Shown here piece after piece: positions 53,614-63,934 of a DNA stretch of 64,000 nt. How positions within the stretch are numbered: the first letter of the stretch is position 1; every line of letters begins with the position of its first letter. Below the pieces are notes generated by a model, which saw only the letters and a program-made list of their open reading frames with translations, searched no databases and was not told the origin of the DNA. The stretch spans positions 109,259-173,258 of the forward strand of contig NZ_RJLQ01000008.1 of assembly GCF_003833015.1 (NCBI RefSeq), in the 5' to 3' direction. The translations under genes and the position numbers were made by a program. The stretch is from Clostridium sp. E02. Its GTDB lineage: Bacteria > Bacillota > Clostridia > Lachnospirales > Lachnospiraceae.

Positions 53614-56600
53614 TTATAGATCTTTGTAATCCAATGCATATGTTTCTATAAGTTTTAAATATTTATTAACAATACGATCACTTTCTACTTTTAGAATTTT
53701 TCTACTGATATTGCATCTCATCTTTATTTCATCTTCAGAACTTTCAAACTCAACAATCATATGAAAATGTTCCATTAATTCTTCTTTATTACCTACTTTC
53801 TTAACAAACAATGGAATCACAGGGAAATAAGTATCATCAAAACTTTCTACTGTCTTAATATCTCTTAATTCCGCCAAACTTTGAAATTCATAATTATACT
53901 GATTAATAAATCCTATTAATTCTTCTATACTATCTATATTTCTAAAATCAACATGTATAGTTGCAAAGAAAGAATTTGTATTTAGTAATACGTTTATTCC
54001 AATTTTCTCTTGATCTGTAATATCAGCTAATAAATACATAAAAATACCGAGGAACACATCCGATAGTTCAACATTTTCTTTTTTAACTACTAATTTTATC
54101 TTTCTTATAATTTCATGGTCCATTGAAAAACTGTATGTCATGTAAGAGAAATGTAAAGCGTTACGGTCTAAGTACTTAACTGGAAACATAACCGTTGCAA
54201 TGTCTTTATTAACCTGGTTACTACATTTTTCTTGTATAAATGTTGCAAGTCCTTTGATTGAATGATATGTAAACAAATCTGTAACTTTAATAACTCCGGG
54301 ATATCTCATCTCAATATACTTATGAACTTGTACAATACTAAGAGAATTTCCTCCGACTTCAAAAAAAGATTCATTTACTCCCACTTTTTTAATGCATAAT
54401 ACCTCCTTCCAGATAAAAACCATCTCCTTCTCGATATCATTTGCAGGAGCTTCATATTCAACTCCTGTATAGATCAACCCACCCGGTTCAGGCAATGCCT
54501 TTCTGTCCATTTTTCCATTGCTCGATAATGGAATTTGATATATATGGATGAAATATTGTGGCATCATATAATCTGGTAATTCTTTTCTTAAGTGGTATCT
54601 TAGTTTGGAACTTGGTATATCATAATCAGAAACAAAGTATGCACATAAGTATTTATTACCTTTACGATCCTTTTTATCTATTACAATAGCCTCATTTATA
54701 CCCTCATACCTTACGAGTACAGATTCTATTTCCCCAAGTTCTATTCTAAATCCTCTTATCTTTACCTGTTGATCTATCCTTCCAAGGAACTCTATATTAC
54801 CATCTGGCAGCCATCTTGCTAAATCACCTGTATGATACATTTGTTTGTATATAGGATCATCACTACTTGCATACGGATTATCAACGAATTTTTCCATAGT
54901 AAGCTCAGGTCGATTTAAATATCCTTTTGCGAGACCAATTCCAGATACACACAGTTCTCCAGCTACACCAATCGGTTGTAAATGACTGTACTTATCAATT
55001 ATATAAACCTTAGAATTTTGGATCGGCTTTCCAATTGGATTTATTTTGTTCTCTTCGATATGTCTAAATACCGTTGTTACTACACAGTTTTCTGTTGGAC
55101 CATACTCATTTACTATTTCTGTATTTGGACATTTTCGTTTGCTTATACTCACTATATTTCGTGTCAATCTTTCTCCCGCAAGCGTTATACTACGTAAACT
55201 CAATAATTCTTGATTCTCAATATTCTCAAGAATTACTGAATATAAAGAAGGAATTGTTATAAAGTGAGTAATATGATATCTTATCAAATCATTTACAATT
55301 ATTTTAGGATCTTTTAAATCATCATCATCCACAAATACATTAGTAGCACCAGATATTAATGGTGAATAAAAGCTTGTAACAAAACCATCAAAACAGAATG
55401 AGAATAATTGCAGTATTGTATCTTTACTAGAAAAACCATATTCTTTCTTTCTCCACTGTATCGTATTTGACAAGGATCTGTGTCTAATCAAGACCCCCTT
55501 CGGTCTACCTGTAGTACCCGATGTGTATATGATATACGCTAAATCATCAGGAGAATTTCTGCTCAATAAGTTGTCAGAACTCTTGTTATATAGATCCTTA
55601 TTTTCTAGATTTATTGTAGGAATATCATCACTCAACTTACCTATGAATTGCCCTTTGATCAACAAGCTATTTATCTTACTATCTTGAATCATAAAGTCCA
55701 CTCTATCGATAGGATAGTTTGGATCTATCGGTAAATAAGCTCCACCTGCTTTGAGTGTTCCTATAATACCTATGATCATTTCCAAAGATCGCTCTACCAT
55801 GATACCGACTATCACATTCGAACCAACACCCTTATCACGTAAGAATTTTGCCAAACTATTTGCTTTTTGATTTAGCTCACTATACGTTACCTGCTGCTCG
55901 CCAATTACTACAGCTATCTGATCTGGTGTTCTCTTCACTTGGTCTTCAAACAACTCATGCATTGATGTAAAAATTGGCTTTTCTTCTTGTTTTTTGTTAA
56001 ATTCGTAAAGTAATTTTATCTTTTCTTCTTCCCCTAAGATATCAAGTTCACTCAAACTTGTATCAACATTCTCTACGATTCTTTCAAGAAGATTTTTCAA
56101 ATGAACTTTCAATCGCTCTATAGTCTCTTTCTTGAACAACTTTGTGCAGTATTCTATGATACAATGTAATTCATCTGATTCTTCACCTGCTATCAAGGTA
56201 AGGTCAAACTTCGATATCTTACTTTCAGAACTATATGGTTCAATATCAAATTCCTTAAACCCAATATGTTTGGTTTCTAAGTTTTTCATTACAAACATAA
56301 CATCGAATAAAGGATTTCTGCTCACATCCCTTTTTAATTCAAGTCTGGACAGCAATTCTTCAAATTGGTAATCTTGATTTTCGTATGCATTCAATGCGTT
56401 CTCTTTTAACTCTATTAAAAATTCCTTGAACGTTTTCCTTCCTTCCGGATAATTTCTCATAGCCAGAGTATTCACAAACATACCAATTATATCTTGAATA
56501 TCCTCGTGGGTTCTTCCCGAAATAGGTGATCCAACAACGATATCTTCTTGACCAGTATACTTATACAAAAGTACATTATATGCTGCAAGTAATACCATAT

Positions 56601-59600
56601 ACATCGTAGCGTTTGTGCTTTCCGCTATCTTTTTAAGATCTTGTGTCAACTCTCTATTAATCACAAAACCTATCCTGCCACCTTCAGAGCTCTTGATTGC
56701 GGGCCTCCTAAAATCAACTGGAATATTCAGCAAAGGAGTTTCTCCTTTAAAAACTTCTAACCAATATGATTCCTGTTTCTTAATTAATCCATTTTTAAAA
56801 ATCTCGTTTTGCCATTGTGAGAAATCTTTATACTGTATTCTTAACGCAGCCAAGCTTTTTCCTTCATATATGGCTTTTATTTCATTAAGCAATATCCTCA
56901 TCGACTCGCCGTCCGCTATTATATGATGCATATCAAGCATTAAGATATGCTCTTCTTGGTTATTTACCAAACATGCCCTTGCAAGTGGGTAACCACTTAA
57001 ATCAAATGGACGAATAAATTCACAGATATATTCCTGTAAGATTTCTCCCGATCTTTGCGTGTCTTCTAATTCTTTGAATTCCATTTTAAAGTTTGCATCT
57101 TTATGAATACGTTGAACGATATCTTCATCAACTACTTCAAACGAAGTCCGAAATGAGTCATGTCGCCTTACGATTTCCTTAAAAATATGTTTAAGCTTTT
57201 CTTTATTAATATTTCCTTTTATCTTATATACACAAGGAATATTATAAGTAGTATTCTCTTTATCAAGTTGATTTAATAAATACATCCTTTTTTGAGCCGA
57301 TGATACAAGATAATATTCCCGTTCTTTTACAGGCTCAATAGATACATATTTACTTTTTGTAGCCTTACTAATGTATTCTGCTTGTTTCTTTATTGTTGTT
57401 AGGTGAAATATTTCACTTAATGGAATTTCTACGCTCATTTCCTTATGGATTTTGGACACAAGGGATACTGCTTTTAATGAATGTCCTCCAATATGAAAAA
57501 ATTTATCGTTTATTCCTACTTTATTAATACTTAATATTTCCTGCCAAATGGCAACCAATTTCTTCTCAATGTCGTTTGTTGGAGCCTCATACGCAACTCC
57601 TGTATATATCATCCCATCTGGTTCAGGCAATGCCTTTTTGTCTATCTTCCCATTGTTGGTTAATGGCATTTTATCAAGCTTTATAATACATGACGGTACC
57701 ATATAATATGGTACGGAATTAATCATAAATTCCTTAAGCACATCTAGATTTACTTCTTCATTCAGTACCACATATGCACATAAGTATCTCTCCCCATTTG
57801 CCTGGGTGTAATCCACTGCTACCACGCCCTTTACTGCACTATGTTTCACAAGACAAGCTTCAATTTCTCCAAGCTCTATCCTGTACCCTCTTATTTTTAC
57901 CTGCTGGTCTTTTCTTCCAATAAATTCTATATACCCTTCATTGCGCATTACTCCATAGTCGCCTGTTCTGTACAAATACCCCAAATTAGGGTGATTGATA
58001 AATGCATATCTTGTCTTTTCTTCATCATTTTGATACCCCTGTGCAACCCCCTCTCCTCCTATGTAAAGTTCTCCTTCTACTCCTATAGGACAAAGCTTTA
58101 AATGCTTATTAAGTACATAGTATGTCTGATTTGCTAGGGGCATCCCATATGGTATGCTCTTCCATTCATCCTTCACTTCTCTAATAGGGTAATATATAGA
58201 CCATATAGATGCTTCAGTCGCACCGCCTAGGCTTATTACTTGTGAATCAGTGAATCTATCCCTTATCTTATCTGGCAGTACTACCGGTATCCAGTCTCCA
58301 CTTAAAAGTACTAGCCTCAATCTATTCTCATACCCGTTACTAAATTTATCATCAATATACTCAATAATCATATCCATCACTGCCGGTACAGAATTCCATA
58401 TAGTTATTCTATTTTTAATCAACACATCTAATATGTGTTTTACATCTCTCAAATCAGGGATCATTACAAGAGTTGCTCCTGAAATTAATGCTCCAAATAT
58501 ATCATATACTGATAAATCAAAGCACATGGATGACAGCCCTATAATTCTATCCTCTTTACACACTTTAAACCTATTATTTATATCTACTATTGTATTAACT
58601 GCAGATCTGTGGCTAATCACCACTCCCTTGGGTCTGCCTGTACTTCCAGAAGTATATATCACATAAGCGATATCACTTGATGAACTGGAATTCTCGTTGT
58701 TATTATCCGGACAATTTTCGATTTTTTCATTTAACTCTTCATCCAGTACAATATCCAAGTTACTGTTTTTTATTATATATCCCCTTCTATCTTGAGGATA
58801 TTCAGGATCGATAGGCACATATGCTCCTTCAGCCTTTAGAATACCAATAATATTAACAATGGTGTTTATATTACGTCGCACCATAACACCAACCAGCTTT
58901 TGTCCTCCTATTCCTTGGCCCTTAAGATAGTTTGCAACTTGATTGGCTTCTCTATTGAGTTCCCCATATGTTATGCTTTCATCTTCAAAAATCACTGCAA
59001 TACTATCTGGGGTTCTCTCTACCTGCTCTTCAAAGAGTTTATGTATTGTCTTATCCCTCGGATACTCTGTCTCAGTATCATTAAAATCATATAATATCTG
59101 CCTGCTTTCTTCTTCTGATAGCATCTCTATTTCAGATAGTTTTACCTTAAGATCTCCAATTGTCTCATTAAGTATATTCTTAAAATGTCCTGCAAACCTT
59201 TCCATTGTTTCCTTCTTGAAAAGTTTTGTACAGTAATTAAGTGCAAACCATATACTTCCTTCTTTTTCCTCTGCATTTAAAGCTATGTCAAACTTCGATA
59301 CCTTGTTTTCCATCCCATAGGAACTAATCTTAAGCCCTTCTATTTCCATTACCATATTATCCGTATTCTGCATGACAAACATTGTATCAAACAGAGGGTT
59401 TCTGCTCCTATCCCTCTTTATGTCTAGTTTCTCAATAAGTTCCTCAAACTGCACATCTTGATTTTCAAATGCGTTTACCGCATTTTCCCTTACCTCAATT
59501 AAAAATTCTTCAAATGTCTTTCTTCCTTTAGGATAGTTCCTAAGGGCAAGTGTATTTACGAACATGCCTAAAACATTCTGAATCTCCGTATGGGTTCTTC

Positions 59601-62600
59601 CGGATATAGGTGAGCCAACAACAATGTCTTCTTGTCCAGTATACTTATACAAGAGCACATTATATGCTGCAAGTAATACCATATAAATCGTAGAGTTTGT
59701 GTTTTCTGCTATCTTTTTTAATTCTTTTGTCATATCTCTGTCAATCTCAAAATCTATCCTGTCACCTTCAGAGCTCTTGATTGCAGGCCTTTTATAATCA
59801 ACTGGCATGTTCAGCAAAGGAGTTTCTCCACTAAAAACTTCTAACCAATATGATTTTTGTTTTTTTATTAACTCATTTTTGAAAAGCTTATTTTGCCATT
59901 CCGAGAAATCTTTATACTGTACTCTTAATGAAGCCAAACTTTTCCCTTCATAAATGTCTGCAATTTCATTAAGCAATATCCCCATCGACGCACCGTCCGT
60001 TATTATATGGTGCATATCAAGCATTAAGATATGCTCTTGATCTTGTTTATTTACCAAACAAGCCCTTACAAGTGGATATTCACTTAAATTAAACGGACGT
60101 ACGAATTCTCTTATATATCCCTGTAATGTTTCTTCAGAAATTGCAAAGTCTTTTAAGTCTTTTATTTCTATTTTAAAATTTGCATCTTTGTGTATCCGCT
60201 GAACTATCTCTCCATTAACTACGTCAAACGAAGTTCGAAACGAATCATGTCTCTTTACTATTTCTTGAAAAGTATTTTCAAGCTTTTCTCTATCAATAAT
60301 GCCTTTTATGTTATATACCACAGATACATTATATGTAATACTCACTCCATCAAGTTTGTTTAATAAATACATCCTTTTTTGTGCCGATGATGCAAAGTAA
60401 TATTCTCGTTCCTTTACAGGTTCAATCGATACATATTTACTTTTCGTAGCCCTACTAATGTATTCTGCTTGTTTCTTTATTGTTGTTAGGTGAAAAATTT
60501 TACTTAATGGAATTTCTACATCCATTTCCATATGGATCTCAGACACAAGGGATACTGCTTTTAATGAATGTCCTCCAATATGAAAGAAATTGTCGTTTAC
60601 TCCTATTCTTTTAGCATTCAATATCTCTTGCCATATAGTAACCAGATTCTTCTCGATATCATTTTCAGCAGCTTCATACTCAACTCCTGTATAGATCGTA
60701 CCATCTGGTTCAGGTAAAAACTTTTTATAAACCTTTCCACTATTTGATAATGGAATTTGAGATATCTGGATGAAATACTGTGGCATCATGTAATCTGGTA
60801 AATCTTTTCCTAAATGTTCTCTTAGTTTGGAAACCGGTATTTCTTGATCAGCAACAAAATATGCACATAAGTATTTATTTTTCTCTTGGTCTTTTTTATC
60901 TATTACTGCAACTGCTTTTATACTAGCATATTTTAAAAGTACTGTTTCTATTTCACCAAGTTCGATTCGAAAGCCTCTTATCTTTACCTGTTGATCTATC
61001 CTTCCAAGGAACTCTATATTCCCATCTGGCAACCATCTTACTAGATCACCTGTACGATACATCCGTTGATAGTTATTATCATCACAACTATCTACAAATG
61101 GATTTTTTATAAATTTATCTGCAGTAAGCTCAGGCCGGTTTAAATATCCCTTAGCAAGCCCAACTCCAGATATACACAATTCACCTGCTACCCCAATCGG
61201 TTGTATATGATTGTATTTGTCAATGATGTAAATCTTAGTATTGTATATTGGTTTTCCAATTGGTATGGACGTAATAGATTCCATTGAGTTATTATCATTA
61301 TTTTTATAACTCCATATCGTTGCACAGATTGTAGCTTCTGTTGGTCCATATGCATTAATATAGCTGATATGTGATTTCCACTTCTGATATAGATCCGTAC
61401 TAATCTGCGAACCAGCCGTAATCAATGTTTTTAAAGACTTTACACTATTTGGATTAATATTGATAAGATAAGGTGGTGGTAACGTCGCTATTGTTATGCT
61501 TTTTTGATTCAGATAATTAGTAAACTGACTATAATCATTCATAACATCCTTTTTAAGGATATGGAGCTGCGCCCCTGTTAATAATGCCATAAAAATTTCC
61601 CATACTGATGCATCAAATGAAATATTTGCGAACTGTATTATCCTGTCTTGATCAGTTACCTTAATAATCTCCTTAAAAAACAATGATAAACTTACAATTC
61701 CTACATTCTTTACTAATACTCCTTTTGGTCGTCCTGTTGTTCCCGATGTATATATGATATAGGCTAAATCATTTGGATGCGTTCTGTTAACTACATTATC
61801 CAATTCCTTGGAAAATAAATCTTCCTCTTCAAGATTGATGGTATTAATATTCCTATTGATATCATGCTCTAACTTTCCTTTGATCAACAATAGATTTATC
61901 TTGCTATCCTTAATCATAAACTTCACCCTATCAATTGGATAGTTAGGATCTATCGGCAGATAAGCACCCCCTGCTTTGAGTATTCCCAAGATACCTGTGA
62001 GCATTTCTAAGGATCGCTCTACCATAATACCTACTATTACATTCGGACCAACACCATTTGCACATAAAACATTGGCTAAACTATTTGCCTTTTTATTCAG
62101 TTCACTATAGGTATACTGTTGCTCACCAAAAACTGCTGCTATATGATCTGGATTTCTTTTAACCTGTTCCTCAAATAATTCATGTATTGTTTTATCCGTT
62201 GGATACTCAACTTGGGTCTTGTTAAAATTTAATAGTAATCTTTCTCTTTCTTTTTCGCTTAAGATATCTAATTCGCTCAATCTTGTATCTATGTTCTTTA
62301 TAATTGCCCACAAAAGATTCGTAAAATGTTCACCCAGTCTTTCAATCGTCTCTTTCTGAAACAACTCTGTACAGTATTCAATAATAAAATACATGTCATC
62401 AACATTTTCAACTACTATCAACGTAATGTCGAACTTAGCTATTTTACTTTCAAAATCATATGGTTTTATCTCACAACCTTGTAATCCAATATGATTAGTC
62501 TCTAAGTTTCGCATTACAAACATAACATCAAATAAGGGATTTCTACTTACATCCCTTTTTACATCAAGTTTTGACAATAGTTCTTCAAATTGATAATCTT

Positions 62601-63852
62601 GATTTTCGTATGCTCTTAATGTGTTTTCTTTTAACTCAATTAAAAAATTTTTGAATGTTTTACTTCCTGCAGGATAATTTCGCATAGCTAAAGTATTAAC
62701 AAACATTCCTATAATGTCCTCAACATCCTCATGAGTTCTTCCTGATATAGGAGAACCAACAACGATATCTTCTTGTCCCGTATATCTATATAGTATGACA
62801 TTTAATGCTGCGAGCAAAACCATATAGATCGTTGAGTTTGTATTTTTCGCTATTTCTTTGATTCCTTCTGACAACTCACAGTCAATTCTAAAATCTATCC
62901 TGTTACCTTCAAAACTTTTGATTGCAGGTCTTTTAAAATCAACTGGCATATTCAACAACGGAGATTCTTTCGCAAATGTTTCTAACCAATATGTTTCTTG
63001 CCTCTTTATAAACCCATTTAAAAACAACTTATTTTGCCATTCCGCAAAATCTTTATACTGTATTTTTAATGCATCTAGGCACTTTTCTTCATAAATATCT
63101 GTTATTTCACGTAGCAATATCTTCATTGAAGTACCGTCCGCTATGATATGGTGCATATCAATTATTAAAATATGCTCACCCTCGTGAATACTCACCAAAC
63201 ATACTCTTATAAGTGGATATTGGCTTAACTCAAACGGACGAATGAATTCACTAATATATTCCTGTATGATTTCTTCTGATCTTTGCGTGTCTTCTAGTTC
63301 TTTGAATTCCATCACAAAGTTAGTATCTTTATGAATCCGCTGAACGATTTCTCCATTCACTACTTCAAAAAAAGTCCGTAAAGAATCATGCCTCTCTACT
63401 ATTTTATTAAAAGTGTATTCAAGCTTTTTTTTATCGATTTCACCTTTTATGGCATATACATTAGGTATATTATATGTTGTAGACTCTGCCTCAAGTTTAT
63501 TTAATAGATACATTCTTTTTTGTGCAGATGACGTAGCGTAATAATCTTGTTCTTTTATAGGCATAATGGATATATACTTGCTCTTTGATGCCATAGTGAT
63601 GTATTCCGCTTGTTGCTCTATGGTCGTTAAATGAAAAATTTCACTTAACGGAATTTCTACTTCCATTTCTATATGGATCCTTAACACAAGGGCAGCAACT
63701 TTTAATGAATTTCCTCCAAGTTCAAATAAATTATCCTTTATTGTTACTTCATCAGCCTTAAACACGTCCTGCCAAATGACTATCAACTTTTTTTCAACAT
63801 CGTTTATTGAAGTTTCAATTTCTAACTTATTATCATCAGAATTTGTTTTCAC
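53614..63852 (-). CDS. Trimodular NRPS: PCP-(C-A-PCP)x3 plus half C domain
   Basis: A 3412-residue peptide synthetase from a GTG start at 63852 with AAAGGAGAG upstream; a longer frame begins inside a terminator. Approximate layout: PCP 18-90 (Ser49, GGNSLK); C1 100-535 (HHIIADG); A1 545-1040; PCP 1060-1130; C2 1140-1575 (HHIITDG); A2 1590-2075; PCP 2090-2160; C3 2170-2605 (HHIIADG); A3 2620-3115; PCP 3130-3200; then 3210-3412 aligns only with the second half of a C domain. Pocket residues by eye: A1 DAWTIAAIC (as in the GrsA Phe domain), A2 DLYNLGLIW (close to Cys), A3 about DGTTTAEVV (Tyr-like). There are no epimerisation, methylation or thioesterase domains. The first PCP must be charged by a partner outside the window. 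Confidence 0.9.
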   Translation of the reverse strand: MKTNSDDNKLEIETSINDVEKKLIVIWQDVFKADEVTIKDNLFELGGNSLKVAALVLRIHIEMEVEIPLSEIFHLTTIEQQAEYITMASKSKYISIMPIKEQDYYATSSAQKRMYLLNKLEAESTTYNIPNVYAIKGEIDKKKLEYTFNKIVERHDSLRTFFEVVNGEIVQRIHKDTNFVMEFKELEDTQRSEEIIQEYISEFIRPFELSQYPLIRVCLVSIHEGEHILIIDMHHIIADGTSMKILLREITDIYEEKCLDALKIQYKDFAEWQNKLFLNGFIKRQETYWLETFAKESPLLNMPVDFKRPAIKSFEGNRIDFRIDCELSEGIKEIAKNTNSTIYMVLLAALNVILYRYTGQEDIVVGSPISGRTHEDVEDIIGMFVNTLAMRNYPAGSKTFKNFLIELKENTLRAYENQDYQFEELLSKLDVKRDVSRNPLFDVMFVMRNLETNHIGLQGCEIKPYDFESKIAKFDITLIVVENVDDMYFIIEYCTELFQKETIERLGEHFTNLLWAIIKNIDTRLSELDILSEKERERLLLNFNKTQVEYPTDKTIHELFEEQVKRNPDHIAAVFGEQQYTYSELNKKANSLANVLCANGVGPNVIVGIMVERSLEMLTGILGILKAGGAYLPIDPNYPIDRVKFMIKDSKINLLLIKGKLEHDINRNINTINLEEEDLFSKELDNVVNRTHPNDLAYIIYTSGTTGRPKGVLVKNVGIVSLSLFFKEIIKVTDQDRIIQFANISFDASVWEIFMALLTGAQLHILKKDVMNDYSQFTNYLNQKSITIATLPPPYLININPNSVKSLKTLITAGSQISTDLYQKWKSHISYINAYGPTEATICATIWSYKNNDNNSMESITSIPIGKPIYNTKIYIIDKYNHIQPIGVAGELCISGVGLAKGYLNRPELTADKFIKNPFVDSCDDNNYQRMYRTGDLVRWLPDGNIEFLGRIDQQVKIRGFRIELGEIETVLLKYASIKAVAVIDKKDQEKNKYLCAYFVADQEIPVSKLREHLGKDLPDYMMPQYFIQISQIPLSNSGKVYKKFLPEPDGTIYTGVEYEAAENDIEKNLVTIWQEILNAKRIGVNDNFFHIGGHSLKAVSLVSEIHMEMDVEIPLSKIFHLTTIKKQAEYISRATKSKYVSIEPVKEREYYFASSAQKRMYLLNKLDGVSITYNVSVVYNIKGIIDREKLENTFQEIVKRHDSFRTSFDVVNGEIVQRIHKDANFKIEIKDLKDFAISEETLQGYIREFVRPFNLSEYPLVRACLVNKQDQEHILMLDMHHIITDGASMGILLNEIADIYEGKSLASLRVQYKDFSEWQNKLFKNELIKKQKSYWLEVFSGETPLLNMPVDYKRPAIKSSEGDRIDFEIDRDMTKELKKIAENTNSTIYMVLLAAYNVLLYKYTGQEDIVVGSPISGRTHTEIQNVLGMFVNTLALRNYPKGRKTFEEFLIEVRENAVNAFENQDVQFEELIEKLDIKRDRSRNPLFDTMFVMQNTDNMVMEIEGLKISSYGMENKVSKFDIALNAEEKEGSIWFALNYCTKLFKKETMERFAGHFKNILNETIGDLKVKLSEIEMLSEEESRQILYDFNDTETEYPRDKTIHKLFEEQVERTPDSIAVIFEDESITYGELNREANQVANYLKGQGIGGQKLVGVMVRRNINTIVNIIGILKAEGAYVPIDPEYPQDRRGYIIKNSNLDIVLDEELNEKIENCPDNNNENSSSSSDIAYVIYTSGSTGRPKGVVISHRSAVNTIVDINNRFKVCKEDRIIGLSSMCFDLSVYDIFGALISGATLVMIPDLRDVKHILDVLIKNRITIWNSVPAVMDMIIEYIDDKFSNGYENRLRLVLLSGDWIPVVLPDKIRDRFTDSQVISLGGATEASIWSIYYPIREVKDEWKSIPYGMPLANQTYYVLNKHLKLCPIGVEGELYIGGEGVAQGYQNDEEKTRYAFINHPNLGYLYRTGDYGVMRNEGYIEFIGRKDQQVKIRGYRIELGEIEACLVKHSAVKGVVAVDYTQANGERYLCAYVVLNEEVNLDVLKEFMINSVPYYMVPSCIIKLDKMPLTNNGKIDKKALPEPDGMIYTGVAYEAPTNDIEKKLVAIWQEILSINKVGINDKFFHIGGHSLKAVSLVSKIHKEMSVEIPLSEIFHLTTIKKQAEYISKATKSKYVSIEPVKEREYYLVSSAQKRMYLLNQLDKENTTYNIPCVYKIKGNINKEKLKHIFKEIVRRHDSFRTSFEVVDEDIVQRIHKDANFKMEFKELEDTQRSGEILQEYICEFIRPFDLSGYPLARACLVNNQEEHILMLDMHHIIADGESMRILLNEIKAIYEGKSLAALRIQYKDFSQWQNEIFKNGLIKKQESYWLEVFKGETPLLNIPVDFRRPAIKSSEGGRIGFVINRELTQDLKKIAESTNATMYMVLLAAYNVLLYKYTGQEDIVVGSPISGRTHEDIQDIIGMFVNTLAMRNYPEGRKTFKEFLIELKENALNAYENQDYQFEELLSRLELKRDVSRNPLFDVMFVMKNLETKHIGFKEFDIEPYSSESKISKFDLTLIAGEESDELHCIIEYCTKLFKKETIERLKVHLKNLLERIVENVDTSLSELDILGEEEKIKLLYEFNKKQEEKPIFTSMHELFEDQVKRTPDQIAVVIGEQQVTYSELNQKANSLAKFLRDKGVGSNVIVGIMVERSLEMIIGIIGTLKAGGAYLPIDPNYPIDRVDFMIQDSKINSLLIKGQFIGKLSDDIPTINLENKDLYNKSSDNLLSRNSPDDLAYIIYTSGTTGRPKGVLIRHRSLSNTIQWRKKEYGFSSKDTILQLFSFCFDGFVTSFYSPLISGATNVFVDDDDLKDPKIIVNDLIRYHITHFITIPSLYSVILENIENQELLSLRSITLAGERLTRNIVSISKRKCPNTEIVNEYGPTENCVVTTVFRHIEENKINPIGKPIQNSKVYIIDKYSHLQPIGVAGELCVSGIGLAKGYLNRPELTMEKFVDNPYASSDDPIYKQMYHTGDLARWLPDGNIEFLGRIDQQVKIRGFRIELGEIESVLVRYEGINEAIVIDKKDRKGNKYLCAYFVSDYDIPSSKLRYHLRKELPDYMMPQYFIHIYQIPLSSNGKMDRKALPEPGGLIYTGVEYEAPANDIEKEMVFIWKEVLCIKKVGVNESFFEVGGNSLSIVQVHKYIEMRYPGVIKVTDLFTYHSIKGLATFIQEKCSNQVNKDIATVMFPVKYLDRNALHFSYMTYSFSMDHEIIRKIKLVVKKENVELSDVFLGIFMYLLADITDQEKIGINVLLNTNSFFATIHVDFRNIDSIEELIGFINQYNYEFQSLAELRDIKTVESFDDTYFPVIPLFVKKVGNKEELMEHFHMIVEFESSEDEIKMRCNISRKILKVESDRIVNKYLKLIETYALDYKDL

Positions 63853-63874
63853 TATACTCTCCTTTTTATTAAAC

Positions 63875-63885
63875 GTAAACGCTCC
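63875..63885. mobile_element. Possible end of the IS66-type element
   Basis: GTAAACGCTCC, read away from the NRPS, resembles the GTAA-type ends of IS66-family elements and lies downstream of the transposase stop and terminator. Only 22 bases separate it from the NRPS start. The other end is outside the window, so the call is tentative. Confidence 0.35.
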
Positions 63886-63898
63886 GTAGTGAGTGCAG

Positions 63899-63927
63899 CA
63901 AAAAAAAACAACCGCTCCCACGAGCGG
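63899..63927 (-). terminator. Strong terminator between the transposase and the NRPS
   Basis: CCGCTC and GAGCGG form a 6-bp GC-rich stem with a 4-base loop, followed on the minus strand by TTG and about nine T. It would block transcription from the transposase gene into the NRPS. Confidence 0.85.
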
Positions 63928-63934
63928 CATGTTT

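Noticed and set aside
59700..60420. Heterocyclisation domain before the Cys-like A2
   Set aside because: The domain has HHIITDG, the standard condensation motif, not the Dx4D of Cy domains.
63853..63930. Longer NRPS N terminus starting MPLVGAVVFFCC
   Set aside because: These codons are the terminator hairpin and its T tract. The GTG at 63852 has a proper ribosome binding site.
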